DNA of 64,000 nt from CAVQGZ01 sp963714455. Its GTDB lineage: Bacteria; Actinomycetota; Actinomycetes; Jiangellales; Jiangellaceae. Shown here one piece after another: positions 27,711 to 36,528 of this stretch. Every line of letters begins with the position of its first letter. The first letter of the stretch is position 1. The stretch is from assembly GCA_963714455.1 (NCBI GenBank), contig CAVQON010000015.1, positions 186,001-250,000 of the forward strand, given 5' to 3'. Under the pieces are notes generated by a model. That model saw only the letters and a list, made by a program, of their open reading frames with translations. It was not told the DNA's origin and did not search any database. Position numbers and translations under genes: made by a program.

Positions 27711-28486
27711 GGCGAGGAGGTTACCGCTGCGGCGAGCAGAGTCGGCACTTGTGCCGCGACCAGCGTGCCGACCGGCTCCCCCTGGACGACGCGGGCGATG
27801 TTGCCGTCGACGATCAGGTTGAACACGACGATCGGCAGGTCGTTGTCGCGGCACAGGCTGAACGCGCTCGCGTCGGCGACCGTCAGCTGGCGCTGCAGCA
27901 CCTCGTCGTAGGAGAGGGAGACGAACAGCCGTGCGTCGGGGTCGAGCCGCGGGTCGGCCTCGTAGACGCCGTCCACCCCGTTCTTGGCCATGAGCAGCTG
28001 GTCGCAGCCGATCTCCAGCGCTCGCTGCGCGGCCACCGTGTCGGTGGAGAAGTACGGCAGGCCGGCCCCGGCCCCGAAGATGACGACGCGGCCCTTCTCC
28101 AGGTGCCGGCTCGCCCGACGCGGGACGTAGGGCTCGGCGACCTGGCCCATGGTGATGGCCGTCTGGACTCGGGTGTCGATGCCTTCCTTCTCCAGAAAGT
28201 CCTGCAGAGCCAGGCAGTTCATCACCGTGCCCAGCATGCCCATGTAGTCGGCCCGCGCGCGGTCCATGCCGCGCTGGGACAGCTCGGCCCCGCGGAAGAA
28301 GTTGCCACCCCCGACGACCACCGCCACCTGCGTGCCCCGGGCGACGACCTCCGCGAGCTGGCGGGCGATGCCCGCGACGACGTCGGGGTCGACACCGACC
28401 CGGCCACCCCCGAACACCTCGCCGGAGAGCTTCAGCAGCACTCTGGTGGGACGAGGACGTGCGGGGGCGTCCGCCGGGCCGGTCAC
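27707..28486 (-). CDS. pyrH: Uridylate kinase
   Basis: Bacterial UMP kinase (amino-acid kinase fold), allosterically regulated hexamer in the cytosol. LLKLSGEVFGGG opens the protein (about residue 16), then VVVGGGNFFRG, MDRARADYMGMLGTVMN, GAGAGLPYFSTDTVAAQRA and MAKNGVDGVYEADPR. 259 aa from GTG at 28486, which is the only start in a reasonable place; a single base separates it from the tsf stop. A proline/arginine-rich 12-residue leader precedes the fold. Confidence 0.96.
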   Translation of the reverse strand: MTGPADAPARPRPTRVLLKLSGEVFGGGRVGVDPDVVAGIARQLAEVVARGTQVAVVVGGGNFFRGAELSQRGMDRARADYMGMLGTVMNCLALQDFLEKEGIDTRVQTAITMGQVAEPYVPRRASRHLEKGRVVIFGAGAGLPYFSTDTVAAQRALEIGCDQLLMAKNGVDGVYEADPRLDPDARLFVSLSYDEVLQRQLTVADASAFSLCRDNDLPIVVFNLIVDGNIARVVQGEPVGTLVAAQVPTLLAAAVTSSP

Positions 28487-28487
28487 G

Positions 28488-29318
28488 TCAGGCGCCGACC
28501 TCGAACCGGGCGAAGCCCGTGACGGTGACGCCGGCGTCGTCCAGCAACGCCTTGACGGTGCGCTTGCTGTCCTGGACGGCGGCCTGCTCGAGCAGAACAC
28601 CCTCCTTGAAGAAGCCGTTGAGTCGGCCTTCGACGATCTTGGGCAGTGCCTGCTCGGGCTTGCCCTCCTCACGGGCGGTCGACTCGGCGATGCGCCGCTC
28701 GTTCTCGACGACGTCGGCGGGGATCTCGTCGCGCGTGACGTACGTCGGACGCATGGCCGCCACCTGCATGGCCGCGCCCCGGGCTACCTCGGCGGCGGAG
28801 TCACCGTCGCCGGTGTAGGCCACGAGCACGCCGACCTGCGGCGGGAGGTCGGAGCTGCGCTTGTGCATGTAGGCCACTGTCTCGCCGTCCAGACGCGCGA
28901 CCCGACCGAGCTCGAGCTTCTCACCGATGGTGGCAGCCAGCCCCGTGATGGCGTCGCCGACGCTCTGGCCGTCGGCGAGAGTCTCGCCGACCACCACGGC
29001 AGCGTCGACAGGGCCGGTGCCGGTGGCCACGTGCTCAGCGATGCGCTGGGCGAGGGCCTGGAACTCGGCGTTCTTGGCCACGAAGTCGGTCTCGCACTTG
29101 AGCTCGACCAAGGCGCCACCCTCGCGGGCGACCAGCCCGTTGCCGGCGGTGCGCTCGGCGGCCTTCTTGTCGACCTTGGCGGCGTACTTGACCCGCAGGA
29201 TCTCGACGGCGGCGTCGAAGTCGCCGTCGGCCTCGGTGAGGGCGTTCTTGCAGTCGAGCATGCCGGCGCCGGTGAGCTCGCGCAGACGCTTGACGTCAGC
29301 GGCAGTGAAGCTGGGCAT
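28488..29318 (-). CDS. tsf: Elongation factor Ts
   Basis: Guanine-nucleotide exchange factor for EF-Tu, 276 aa. The N-terminal UBA-like domain reads VKRLRELTGAGMLDCKNAL, and the core TDFV motif appears in ELKCETDFVAKNAEF. AMQVAAMRPTYV and QALPKIVEGRLNGFFKE mark the C-terminal core repeat. ATG at 29318 lies 35 nt after rpsB, the usual actinobacterial pairing. Confidence 0.97.
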   Translation of the reverse strand: MPSFTAADVKRLRELTGAGMLDCKNALTEADGDFDAAVEILRVKYAAKVDKKAAERTAGNGLVAREGGALVELKCETDFVAKNAEFQALAQRIAEHVATGTGPVDAAVVVGETLADGQSVGDAITGLAATIGEKLELGRVARLDGETVAYMHKRSSDLPPQVGVLVAYTGDGDSAAEVARGAAMQVAAMRPTYVTRDEIPADVVENERRIAESTAREEGKPEQALPKIVEGRLNGFFKEGVLLEQAAVQDSKRTVKALLDDAGVTVTGFARFEVGA

Positions 29319-29353
29319 TGAGGGTCCTTACGTCGTCGGTGTCGGTGTGTGCG

Positions 29354-30427
29354 TCAGGCCCGCGGGACGTCGGTCTCGGTGGCCGCCTCGTCCGCTGCGG
29401 GCACCTCATCCGTGGCAGGCGCCTCGTCCGTGGCAGGCGCCTCGTCCGTGGCAGGCGCCTCGTCCGTGGCGTCGGGCACGGCGTCCGTCGCTGCATCCGC
29501 GGGTGCGTCAGCCGTCTCTGGGGTGGCCGCGTCGGCGACGGGTGCGGCGGCCTCGGCAGTGTCGGCAACAGGCTCCGCAACCGGCTCGGCCGACTCCTCA
29601 GCAGGCGGCGCCGCGGCCTCGGGGGCGCTCGCTGGAGCCTGTGCAGCGGTCTCGCTCGACCCGCCCAGCAGCTCCTGCTCCCACTCGGCGAGCGGCTCGG
29701 CGGCTGCCGGAGCGGTGTCGCCGCCTCCTGCGCGCTCGGCCCGCAGGCGCAGCCCGTCGGCCACCGCGTCCGCGACAACGCGGGTCAGCAGGTGGACGGC
29801 GCGGATCGCGTCGTCGTTGCCCGGGATCGGGTAGTCGACGTCGTCGGGGTCACAGTTGGTGTCGAGGATCGCCAGCACCGGGATGCCGAGCTTCTTGGCC
29901 TCGGCGATCGCCAGGTGCTCCTTGTTGGTGTCGACGACCCACAGGGCGCTCGGCAGCTTGGCCATGTCGCGGATGCCGCCGAGGGTGGTCTCGAGCTTGT
30001 CCTTCTCGCGGCGCAGGCGCAGCAGCTCCTTCTTCGTCATGCCGGAGCCGGCGACGTCGTCGAAGTCGATCTCCTCGAGCTCCTTGAGCCGCTGCAGACG
30101 CCCGTGAACGGTCTGGAAGTTCGTGAGCATGCCGCCCAGCCAGCGCTCGGTGACGTACGGCATGCCGACACGCGTGGCCTGCTCGCGCACGGCCTCCTGT
30201 GCTTGCTTCTTCGTGCCGACGAACATGACGCTGCCGCCGTGGGCGACGGTCTCGCGCACGTACTCGTAGGCGCGGTCGATGTAGCTCAGCGACTGCTGCA
30301 GGTCGATGATGTAGATGCCGTTGCGGTCGGTGAAGATGAAGCGCTTCATCTTCGGGTTCCAACGACGGGTCTGGTGCCCGAAGTGGACGCCGCTCTCCAG
30401 CAGCTGGCGCATGGTGACGACGGTCAT
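29354..30427 (-). CDS. rpsB: 30S ribosomal protein S2 with long acidic repeat tail
   Basis: Core S2 occupies about residues 1-235: VVTMRQLLESGVHFGHQTRR, TDRNGIYIIDLQQSL, GTKKQAQEAV, RWLGGMLTNF, DTNKEHLAIAEAKKLGIPV, PGNDDAIRA. It is followed by a tail of roughly 110 residues rich in Ala, Pro, Asp, Glu and Thr that includes the tandem unit ATDEAP. The total of 357 aa is long for S2; other actinobacterial S2 proteins also carry A/E-rich tails, usually shorter. ATG at 30427 has AAGGAG 5-6 nt upstream. First gene of rpsB-tsf, behind a roughly 170-nt leader. Confidence 0.95.
   Translation of the reverse strand: MTVVTMRQLLESGVHFGHQTRRWNPKMKRFIFTDRNGIYIIDLQQSLSYIDRAYEYVRETVAHGGSVMFVGTKKQAQEAVREQATRVGMPYVTERWLGGMLTNFQTVHGRLQRLKELEEIDFDDVAGSGMTKKELLRLRREKDKLETTLGGIRDMAKLPSALWVVDTNKEHLAIAEAKKLGIPVLAILDTNCDPDDVDYPIPGNDDAIRAVHLLTRVVADAVADGLRLRAERAGGGDTAPAAAEPLAEWEQELLGGSSETAAQAPASAPEAAAPPAEESAEPVAEPVADTAEAAAPVADAATPETADAPADAATDAVPDATDEAPATDEAPATDEAPATDEVPAADEAATETDVPRA
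29405..29470. repeat. 18-bp tandem repeat inside rpsB
   Basis: About 3.6 copies of the 18-bp unit CTCGTCCGTGGCAGGCGC (plus strand), the first copy with one substitution. On the coding strand each unit adds six residues (ATDEAP) to the S2 tail. Such in-frame repeats can change copy number by slippage. Confidence 0.9.
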
Positions 30428-30606
30428 CGTCGGTTCTCCTTCGTGCCCGCACGCGGGCTTCTCGGTTGTCGGCGGCACTGTGCCGCCCCCTGGTGCCCCG
30501 CTGCTGAGCCGACCCCCGGAGGGACCGACGGCGCCGCAGCTCCCGTGGCACGGGATGAGGACACGCGAATTCGCCTGAACCACAGCCCAGGCGTAGGGCA
30601 AGTGTA
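30428..30606 (-). promoter_or_regulatory. rpsB leader: -10 box and two hairpins
   Basis: A -10-like TACACT lies at 30606-30601 on the minus strand; no convincing -35 is visible. The following leader of about 170 nt contains GGCGGC-5-GCCGCC (30471-30487) and GCCCG-4-CGGGC (30445-30458), the latter just upstream of the ribosome-binding AAGGAG. S2 operons in several phyla are autoregulated through leader structures, so this may be an S2-binding leader. The remaining gap to 30721 is the shared upstream region of the M23 gene, where I see nothing specific. Confidence 0.4.
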
Positions 30607-30721
30607 GCCGCCGTCGGCGACGGCCTGCGCCGCGTCCACAGCAGCGTGCACCGCCCGCGTGTCGTCCCCAGCCGGGCGGCAACCCCTCGTCAGGCTGTCG
30701 CCTGCCGACCATCGTCGGCCC

Positions 30722-31363
30722 ATGACGCACCTCATCGCCGGTCTGGTGTCCGTGCTGGTCGCTGCGCTCGTCGGACCGCAGGGCTGGACCTGGCCGATCG
30801 GCAGCGGCGCCGACCCCCCGCCGGTAGTGGCGCGCTTCGACCCCCCTGCCCAGCCCTGGCTCGCGGGCCACCGTGGTGTAGACCTCGGCGCACCGGGCGG
30901 AACACCGGTCCGCGCAGCCGGCGACGGTGTGGTGGTGTTCGCAGGACCGCTGGCCGGGCGGGGGGTGGTCAGCATCGCCCATCCCGGCGGTATCCGCACG
31001 ACGTACGAGCCCGTGCTGGCGGCGGTCCCGACAGGAACCGTGGTCGGCCGTGGTCGCGTCATCGGCACGGTTGCCGCCTGGTCGTCGGGCCATCGCGCAT
31101 GCCCGGCGGGATCGTGCCTGCACTGGGGTGCTCGGGTGGGTGACCGCTACATCGACCCGCTCGGGCTGCTGTCCCCACCACCGGTTCGGCTGCTGCCTGG
31201 ACCGCCCGCAGGTGTGGTGCCCCGCTCAGGCGCGCGGGTGCGCCTGCCCGTAGGCGCGACGCAGCCGATCGATCGACACGTGGGTGTAGCGCTGCGTGGT
31301 CGCGACCGAGGCGTGCCCGAGCAGCTCTTGAACCGACCTCAGGTCCGCGCCGCCCTCGAGTAG
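30722..31363 (+). CDS. M23 (LytM-type) peptidase domain protein, secreted
   Basis: 213 aa with an N-terminal hydrophobic signal (THLIAGLVSVLVAALVG). The LytM core shows GHRGVDLGAPGGTPVRAAGDG (metal His and Asp), then CPAGSCLHWGARVGDRYIDP. The usual HxH pair reads CLH here, so the first His is Cys; I recall the CLHWG form in this rpsB-linked actinobacterial lineage. It probably acts on peptidoglycan or is a non-catalytic LytM factor. The core ends near 31200, yet the frame stays open to 31363, running 138 nt antisense into xerC, which gives an Arg-rich tail. Divergent from rpsB. Confidence 0.82.
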   Translation: MTHLIAGLVSVLVAALVGPQGWTWPIGSGADPPPVVARFDPPAQPWLAGHRGVDLGAPGGTPVRAAGDGVVVFAGPLAGRGVVSIAHPGGIRTTYEPVLAAVPTGTVVGRGRVIGTVAAWSSGHRACPAGSCLHWGARVGDRYIDPLGLLSPPPVRLLPGPPAGVVPRSGARVRLPVGATQPIDRHVGVALRGRDRGVPEQLLNRPQVRAALE

Positions 31364-32176
31364 ATGCGTCGCGGCCGAGTGCCGCAGCCCATGCGGGGAG
31401 AGGTCCGGCGCGTGGGGCTCGCGCGCTACCGCGTCATGGACGATGCGGCGGGCCACCCGGGCGTCCAGGCGTCCCCCGCGGACGCCGAGAAAGAGCGCGG
31501 ACCCGCTGGCGTCGGTACACAACGCAGGCCGACCTCGGTCTCGCCAGTCGCGGACGGCCGCTTCGGCGGGGGCCCCGTAGGGCACCGTTCGTTCCTTGCC
31601 GCCCTTCCCCAGCACGCGCAAGGCCCGTCGGGACTCGTCCAGGTCGTCGATATCGAGCCCACACAGCTCGGCGACGCGGATGCCGCTGGCGTACAGCATC
31701 TCCACCAGCGCGCGGTCACGTAGCGCGACCGGGTCGCCGTCGTCTGCCTGTGCCGCGAGCCCGTCCAGCACGTCCACCGCCTGCTCGGGCGTGAGCAACG
31801 ACGGCAACGGCCGGGCGACGCGTGGCACCGACAACCGGGCACCGACGTCGGTCGCAAGCCGGCCGGTGCGGTGCGCCCAGGCCGTGAACACACGCGCTGA
31901 GCTGGCGCGACGAGCGACAGTCGCCGACGCCAGGCCGCTCGTGCGCAGCCGGGCCAGCCATGACCGAAGGTCGTCCAGGCCGATCTCGTCTGGTCGCTCC
32001 CGACCGAGACGTGCGGCGTGCGCGAGCAAGGACGTGACGTCGCCTCGGTAGGCGGCCACCGTGTGTGGCGAGCGGCCACGTTCGGCCGACAGATACCCCG
32101 TGAAGTCCTCCACCCACGCCGCGTGGGCCGCGGAGAGAGTGTCGGGATCACTGTCGCTGTCGGGGCTGCTCGCCAC
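31226..32176 (-). CDS. xerC: Tyrosine recombinase XerC
   Basis: Chromosome-dimer resolution recombinase acting at dif with XerD. 316 aa: an N-terminal SAM-like domain (DFTGYLSAERGRSPHTVAAY) and a catalytic domain with the full tyrosine recombinase set: Arg in YASGIRVAELCGL, Lys in GKGGKERTVP, SPHGLRHSAATHLLEGG, LGHASVATTQRYTH with the nucleophilic Tyr. The GTG start at 32176 fits. Position between dprA and rpsB is the standard actinobacterial xerC locus, here separated from dprA by an HNH gene. Confidence 0.92.
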   Translation of the reverse strand: MASSPDSDSDPDTLSAAHAAWVEDFTGYLSAERGRSPHTVAAYRGDVTSLLAHAARLGRERPDEIGLDDLRSWLARLRTSGLASATVARRASSARVFTAWAHRTGRLATDVGARLSVPRVARPLPSLLTPEQAVDVLDGLAAQADDGDPVALRDRALVEMLYASGIRVAELCGLDIDDLDESRRALRVLGKGGKERTVPYGAPAEAAVRDWRDRGRPALCTDASGSALFLGVRGGRLDARVARRIVHDAVAREPHAPDLSPHGLRHSAATHLLEGGADLRSVQELLGHASVATTQRYTHVSIDRLRRAYGQAHPRA

Positions 32177-32213
32177 GACTCGAGGCTAGACCCGCCATGC
32201 CGCGACGCAGCCG

Positions 32214-33794
32214 CTAGAAGGGCGGCGGGTCGAGGTCGGGTTCGCGCGGCGAGTCGGGTGCCCCGGCGACGTCGGGTCGGTGGTCGTGGGGGTCGGTGGT
32301 GAGGGTGTGTCCGGTGGGGGTGGTCCAGATCAGCCGGCCGTTCTGGTCGAGCTGGGTGTGCCAGTGGGGGGCGTGGGTCTTGAGCCGGTGGTGGCGTCGG
32401 CACAGGCAGCATGTGTTGTGCGCGGTTGTCGGGCCGTGGGGGTAGGGCACGACGTGGTCGCAGTCGCACGCCGTCGCCGCGCGGGTGCAGCCCGGGGCGC
32501 GACAGACCGTGTCGCGGGCGTGGGCGAGGCGTTCCATGACCGGCGGGTGCGTATACCCGGCGGCGGGTGGGAGCCGGTCGAGCCAGCGCACCGCCACCGC
32601 GTCACCGCCGGCCGCATCACCGGCGGTCGCGTCACTGGTGGTGGGCAGCCCTGCGCGCAGCAGGGTGCTCAGGCCGAGGAGGTGGCCGGTGTCGGGGTGG
32701 TAGACCAGCGCGCGGCAGCTCGTGGCGTGGGCGGCGAGGTCGCGGGCGGTGGTGGCGGGCAGGGGGCCGTAGCCGGGGACCTCACCCGGTGTCGGGCCGC
32801 CGGTGAGGGTGTCGGCGGGGATCGTGACGGTCACCTGCACCCCCACCCCACCCGGGTTGCCGGAGCTGCCGGGGCTGCTGGTGGGGGTGAGGTCCACATC
32901 GGCGGGGTCGCCGTAGGTGGCCGGGGCGCCGGTGATCATGGTGGTGAGCAGGTCCGCACGCCGCTGCTCCCGGGTGCGGGTGTCGGTGGGGCTGGTCGGG
33001 TCGTGCGCCACCGCGGTCAGCACGGCGCGCACGGTGAGGGCGTCGGTCTCCGGGAGGCGGGCCATCAGGGTCGCCAGCCCGTCCACGCCGGCGGCCTCGA
33101 CCCAGACGCGGCGGTCTCGGGCGTCGCGGCGCGGACAGTCCACCCCGGCGGCAGCCCGGGCGGCGTGGATGAGGCGGCGCATCCGCGCCGACATCTGCCC
33201 GACCGTGCGGGGCCGGTCCAGCAGCCACACCACCATGCTGGCCTCCACGCTGCGGAGCCGGTCGGGGGTGATGAGGGGGGCGAGCTCGTCGAGGTGCTCG
33301 GCCAGCTTCGTCGCCGTCCACACCTGCACCCGCCCCTGCTCCACCACATCCCGTAGCCGCGTGTGCCGGGCGAGACGGTGCGCGGTGTCCAGGCGAGTGG
33401 ACACCTGGCGCTCGCTGACGGCCAACGCTTGGGCGACCTCCAGGCCCATCCAGCCGTCCGGGTCACAGCACCCCCGCGTGCACGACCCGGGGGCATGACC
33501 ATCCGGCCCCGACTCCTGCCGCTGCGTGGCCAGGCGCCGCTCCCGCAGCTCCAGCAGCAACCGACCCTGCGCCGCGCTCAGCTGGGTGATCAGCCCTTCG
33601 GCGTCGGCGAGCCGGGCCAGCAGCTCCTCCTCCGACACCACCGCCTCGCCGTCGGTGTCCGGGCCGAACACCCGACCGAACCGACCCCACGGAGACCGCG
33701 CCACCACCTCCCCGACCATGACCTCCAGATCACTGGAAACACACTCGCCAGCAACAACCGCGGGAACGGCGGCAGGACGCGGGATCGACGTCAT
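32214..33794 (-). CDS. HNH endonuclease with DUF222 domain (13E12-repeat type)
   Basis: 526 aa. The N-terminal two thirds is a DUF222 domain (ELLARLADAEGLITQLSAAQ, VSTRLDTAHRLARHTRLRDV). The C-terminal HNH nuclease has TVCRAPGCTRAATACDCDHV followed by HNTCCLCRRHHRLKTH, with paired Cys for zinc and DH/N/H catalytic residues. This family is highly repeated in actinobacterial genomes and tends to sit in variable spots, so it is likely mobile or recently inserted between dprA and xerC. No terminal repeats or target duplication recognised. Function in vivo unknown. The linker contains a Gly/Pro/Ser-rich stretch around TPTSSPGSSGNPGG. Confidence 0.87.
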   Translation of the reverse strand: MTSIPRPAAVPAVVAGECVSSDLEVMVGEVVARSPWGRFGRVFGPDTDGEAVVSEEELLARLADAEGLITQLSAAQGRLLLELRERRLATQRQESGPDGHAPGSCTRGCCDPDGWMGLEVAQALAVSERQVSTRLDTAHRLARHTRLRDVVEQGRVQVWTATKLAEHLDELAPLITPDRLRSVEASMVVWLLDRPRTVGQMSARMRRLIHAARAAAGVDCPRRDARDRRVWVEAAGVDGLATLMARLPETDALTVRAVLTAVAHDPTSPTDTRTREQRRADLLTTMITGAPATYGDPADVDLTPTSSPGSSGNPGGVGVQVTVTIPADTLTGGPTPGEVPGYGPLPATTARDLAAHATSCRALVYHPDTGHLLGLSTLLRAGLPTTSDATAGDAAGGDAVAVRWLDRLPPAAGYTHPPVMERLAHARDTVCRAPGCTRAATACDCDHVVPYPHGPTTAHNTCCLCRRHHRLKTHAPHWHTQLDQNGRLIWTTPTGHTLTTDPHDHRPDVAGAPDSPREPDLDPPPF

Positions 33795-33809
33795 GCGACC
33801 AGCATCCTC

Positions 33810-33831
33810 GGGGGGTCCGACACAACCCCCC
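33810..33831. terminator. GC-only inverted repeat between dprA and the HNH gene
   Basis: GGGGGGT (33810-33816), 8-nt loop, ACCCCCC (33825-33831). The hairpin lies 8 nt past the dprA stop and 16 nt before the HNH start. There is no T-run, so a factor-independent terminator is only possible, not shown. Confidence 0.4.
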
Positions 33832-33838
33832 GGCTGGC

Positions 33839-34978
33839 CTATCGAGGGCCTGTGGGTCGAGGAACACGCCTCGTCCAGACGTCACCCTCCCCGGCAAGCA
33901 AACCGCGATCGGCCAGCTCGGCGCATGCGCGCAGGACGGAGGAGACGCCGAGTCCCGTGGCCGCCATCAGCTCGGCGACAGTCACCTGGCCGCGGGTGGG
34001 CAACGCGTCGTGCACGAGCGCGGCGCTGTGCGACAGGCCGTCGGTGGGCACCGACGCCTTGACCAGGGGTAGGACGGCGTCTGCGCCCATGTCACCGACG
34101 AGCTCGACCACGTCGTCCGGGCGAGAGGCAAGCACCGCGCGCATCTCACGGACCAGCGAGTGCGGTCCGACCGACATGGCCGAGGTGACCGGGCCGGGCA
34201 CTGCGGCCAACGGGCGCATCAGCTGCTCGGCCCACCGTGCGGTCGACAGCGCGCCGGATCGGGCGCCGGCCTCCACCACCAGCGTCCCGCCCGCGATCGC
34301 TGCGATGAGCCGGTTGCGGCTGAGGAACCGTCCCCGGTTGACCACCGAACCCGGGGCAGCCTCAGACAGAAGCAATCCGTGCTCGCTGATGCGTTCGATC
34401 ATCGCTGCGTTGCCGCGGGGGTACGCCTGGTCGAGACCACACGCGAGCACGGCCACGGTCATGCCGTCGACGGCGAGAGCGCCACGGTGCGCCGCCGCAT
34501 CGATCCCGTAGGCAGCACCGGAGACGACGGCGACACCGCCTTGGGCCAGGGCAGCCGCCCATTCCGCGGCAACCGACGTGCCGTACACGGTGGCCGCTCT
34601 CGACCCCACGACCGCGACGGACCGGCCCAGGCTGGCGACGTCGCCGAACCCCCGCGCCCAGAGCCCGGCCGGCACGCAGCCACGTCGGTCCCGCACGATG
34701 CTCGCCAGGTCGTTCAACCCCAACGGCCAGGCCGGGTCGCCGGGCACGACGAAGTCGATGCTGCGGGCCGTGGCTCGCTCGGCGACAGCGCGCGGATCGA
34801 CGGCAGCGAGGCGACGGCCGCAGCGCCCGTCCGGGTCGAGCCGGGAGTCGCCGCGACGCAGCCGGTCGACCACCTCCACGGCCCCGACGAGCCGGACCGC
34901 TTCCAGCACGCGCGGCTCCCCCGGCTCCAAGGCTGCGCTGAGGTGGACGCGCGCCAGCCGCTCGTCGTGCACGTTCAC
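33839..34978 (-). CDS. dprA: DNA-processing protein DprA
   Basis: Binds incoming single-stranded DNA and loads RecA in transformation; general role outside competent species is unclear. 379 aa with the Rossmann-like core SVAVVGSRAATVYG, VVSGAAYGIDAAAHRGAL, VLACGLDQAYPRGNAA, LLLSEAAPGS, RFLSRNRLIAAIAGGTLVVE. A C-terminal winged helix follows (VTVAELMAATGLGVSSVLRA). GTG at 34978 overlaps the comM stop (GTGA). Confidence 0.92.
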   Translation of the reverse strand: MNVHDERLARVHLSAALEPGEPRVLEAVRLVGAVEVVDRLRRGDSRLDPDGRCGRRLAAVDPRAVAERATARSIDFVVPGDPAWPLGLNDLASIVRDRRGCVPAGLWARGFGDVASLGRSVAVVGSRAATVYGTSVAAEWAAALAQGGVAVVSGAAYGIDAAAHRGALAVDGMTVAVLACGLDQAYPRGNAAMIERISEHGLLLSEAAPGSVVNRGRFLSRNRLIAAIAGGTLVVEAGARSGALSTARWAEQLMRPLAAVPGPVTSAMSVGPHSLVREMRAVLASRPDDVVELVGDMGADAVLPLVKASVPTDGLSHSAALVHDALPTRGQVTVAELMAATGLGVSSVLRACAELADRGLLAGEGDVWTRRVPRPTGPR

Positions 34979-36528
34979 GAGGCCGCCAGCCCGACGGCCC
35001 CTCGGTGCAGCGCCATCGCCTCGTCGAGGTGCTCCGCGTCCGGTGCCGGGTCTCCGGCCAGGTCGGCCAGCGTCCAGCACACTCGCTTGACCCGGTCTGC
35101 CCCGCGAGGACTGATCGCCCCGCGCGCCGTCGCGGTCGCCAACGGCCGCAGCACCGGCGGGGGGAGCCGCCAACGTCCACGCAGCGCCTCCGCCGGCATG
35201 TCGGCGTTGACCGACCACTCATCCGCCGCGAATCGCTCGGCTTGCCTGGCTCGTGCCTGGGCCACCCGGTCGCGCACGTGTGCGCTGGTCTCGCGCTCGG
35301 ACCCGTCGGCGGCAAGCGCGGCAGGTGAGACCGACCCGACGGCTCCGTGCAGGTCGATCCGGTCGAGCAGCGGGCCGGACAGCCGGTTCTGGTAGCGCCG
35401 CACCGCGTCGGGCGGGCAGGAGCACGGCCGCACCACCGACCCGACGAACCCGCACGGGCACGGGTTGGCCGTCATCACGAGCTGGAAACGCGACGGGAAC
35501 CGCCCGGTCGCCCGCGCCCTGGTGATGAGCACCTCGCCACGCTCCAGCGGCTGGCGCAGCGCCTCAAGAGCGGGCCGAGTGAACTCGGGTGCCTCGTCGA
35601 GAAGGAGCACGCCGCGGTGGGCCAGCGACACCGCGCCGGGCCGTGGGAGACCGCTGCCACCTCCCACGAGTGCCGCCGCCGACGTCGTGTGGTGCGGGTC
35701 GACGAAGGGTGGGCGTCGCACCAGCGGCGCATCCGGGTCGATCAGGCCGGCCACCGAGTGCACCGAGCTGACCTCGAGCGCGTCGGCGAGGTCGAGACCT
35801 GGCAGCAGCCCGGGCAGGCGTCGAGCGAGCATCGTCTTGCCCGTCCCCGGTGGCCCGGAGAGCAGCAGGTGGTGTCGTCCGGCGGCGGCCACCTCGACGA
35901 GACGCCGAGCGACCGGTTGCCCCGCGACGTCGGCAAGGTCGCCGTCGGGCACCGTGAGCATGCCCGGCGAAGCCCGGCCGCCGGGGGCCGCAGGGACCAC
36001 GTCGTCGTCGGGCAGCGGGTCACCGCGAAGCGCGCACAGGAGCGCGCGCAGCGACGAGGCCCCCAGGACGTCGACACCGTCCACCACGCGAGCCTCGGAC
36101 ACGTTGGCGGCGGGCACGACGAACCGCCGGGCTCCGCTGGCCGCGCCGGCCACGACGGCAGGCAGCACCCCCGGCACAGCCCGCACGCGCCCGTCCAGCC
36201 CCAGCTCGCCCATGACGAGCAGGTCGACGGTGCTCTCGGTGGGCACGGCCCCGGCTGCTGCCAGCACGGCGAGAGCAAGGGGAAGATCGAAGTGCGTGCC
36301 GTGCTTGTGCAGCGAGGCTGGTGAGAGGTTGGCGGTGATGCGCTGCTGCGGCCACGACTCCCCGCTGCTCAGCACGGCGGCGCGGACGCGGTCGCGTGCC
36401 TCGTTGACGGACGCGTCGGGCAGCCCGACCAGGACGAAGCCGGGCATGCCGCCCAGGTGCACCTCGACGTCCACGCGTCGGGCGGCGACCCCTTGCAGCA
36501 CGACGGACCGGCACCGGGCCAACGACAC
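34975..36528 (-). CDS. comM: YifB/ComM family Mg-chelatase-like AAA ATPase
   Basis: 517-aa AAA+ helicase-like protein; in Vibrio, ComM promotes branch migration during transformation. N-terminal Lon-like domain: VHLGGMPGFVLVGLPDASVN. AAA core: Walker A LLSGPPGTGKTMLARRLPG, Walker B GVLLLDEAPEF, sensor TANPCPCG with a cysteine cluster (CPCG...CSCPPDAVRRYQNRLSGPL), then LDRIDLH. It begins directly after yraN with no gap and overlaps dprA by 4 nt. Confidence 0.93.
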   Translation of the reverse strand: MSLARCRSVVLQGVAARRVDVEVHLGGMPGFVLVGLPDASVNEARDRVRAAVLSSGESWPQQRITANLSPASLHKHGTHFDLPLALAVLAAAGAVPTESTVDLLVMGELGLDGRVRAVPGVLPAVVAGAASGARRFVVPAANVSEARVVDGVDVLGASSLRALLCALRGDPLPDDDVVPAAPGGRASPGMLTVPDGDLADVAGQPVARRLVEVAAAGRHHLLLSGPPGTGKTMLARRLPGLLPGLDLADALEVSSVHSVAGLIDPDAPLVRRPPFVDPHHTTSAAALVGGGSGLPRPGAVSLAHRGVLLLDEAPEFTRPALEALRQPLERGEVLITRARATGRFPSRFQLVMTANPCPCGFVGSVVRPCSCPPDAVRRYQNRLSGPLLDRIDLHGAVGSVSPAALAADGSERETSAHVRDRVAQARARQAERFAADEWSVNADMPAEALRGRWRLPPPVLRPLATATARGAISPRGADRVKRVCWTLADLAGDPAPDAEHLDEAMALHRGAVGLAAS

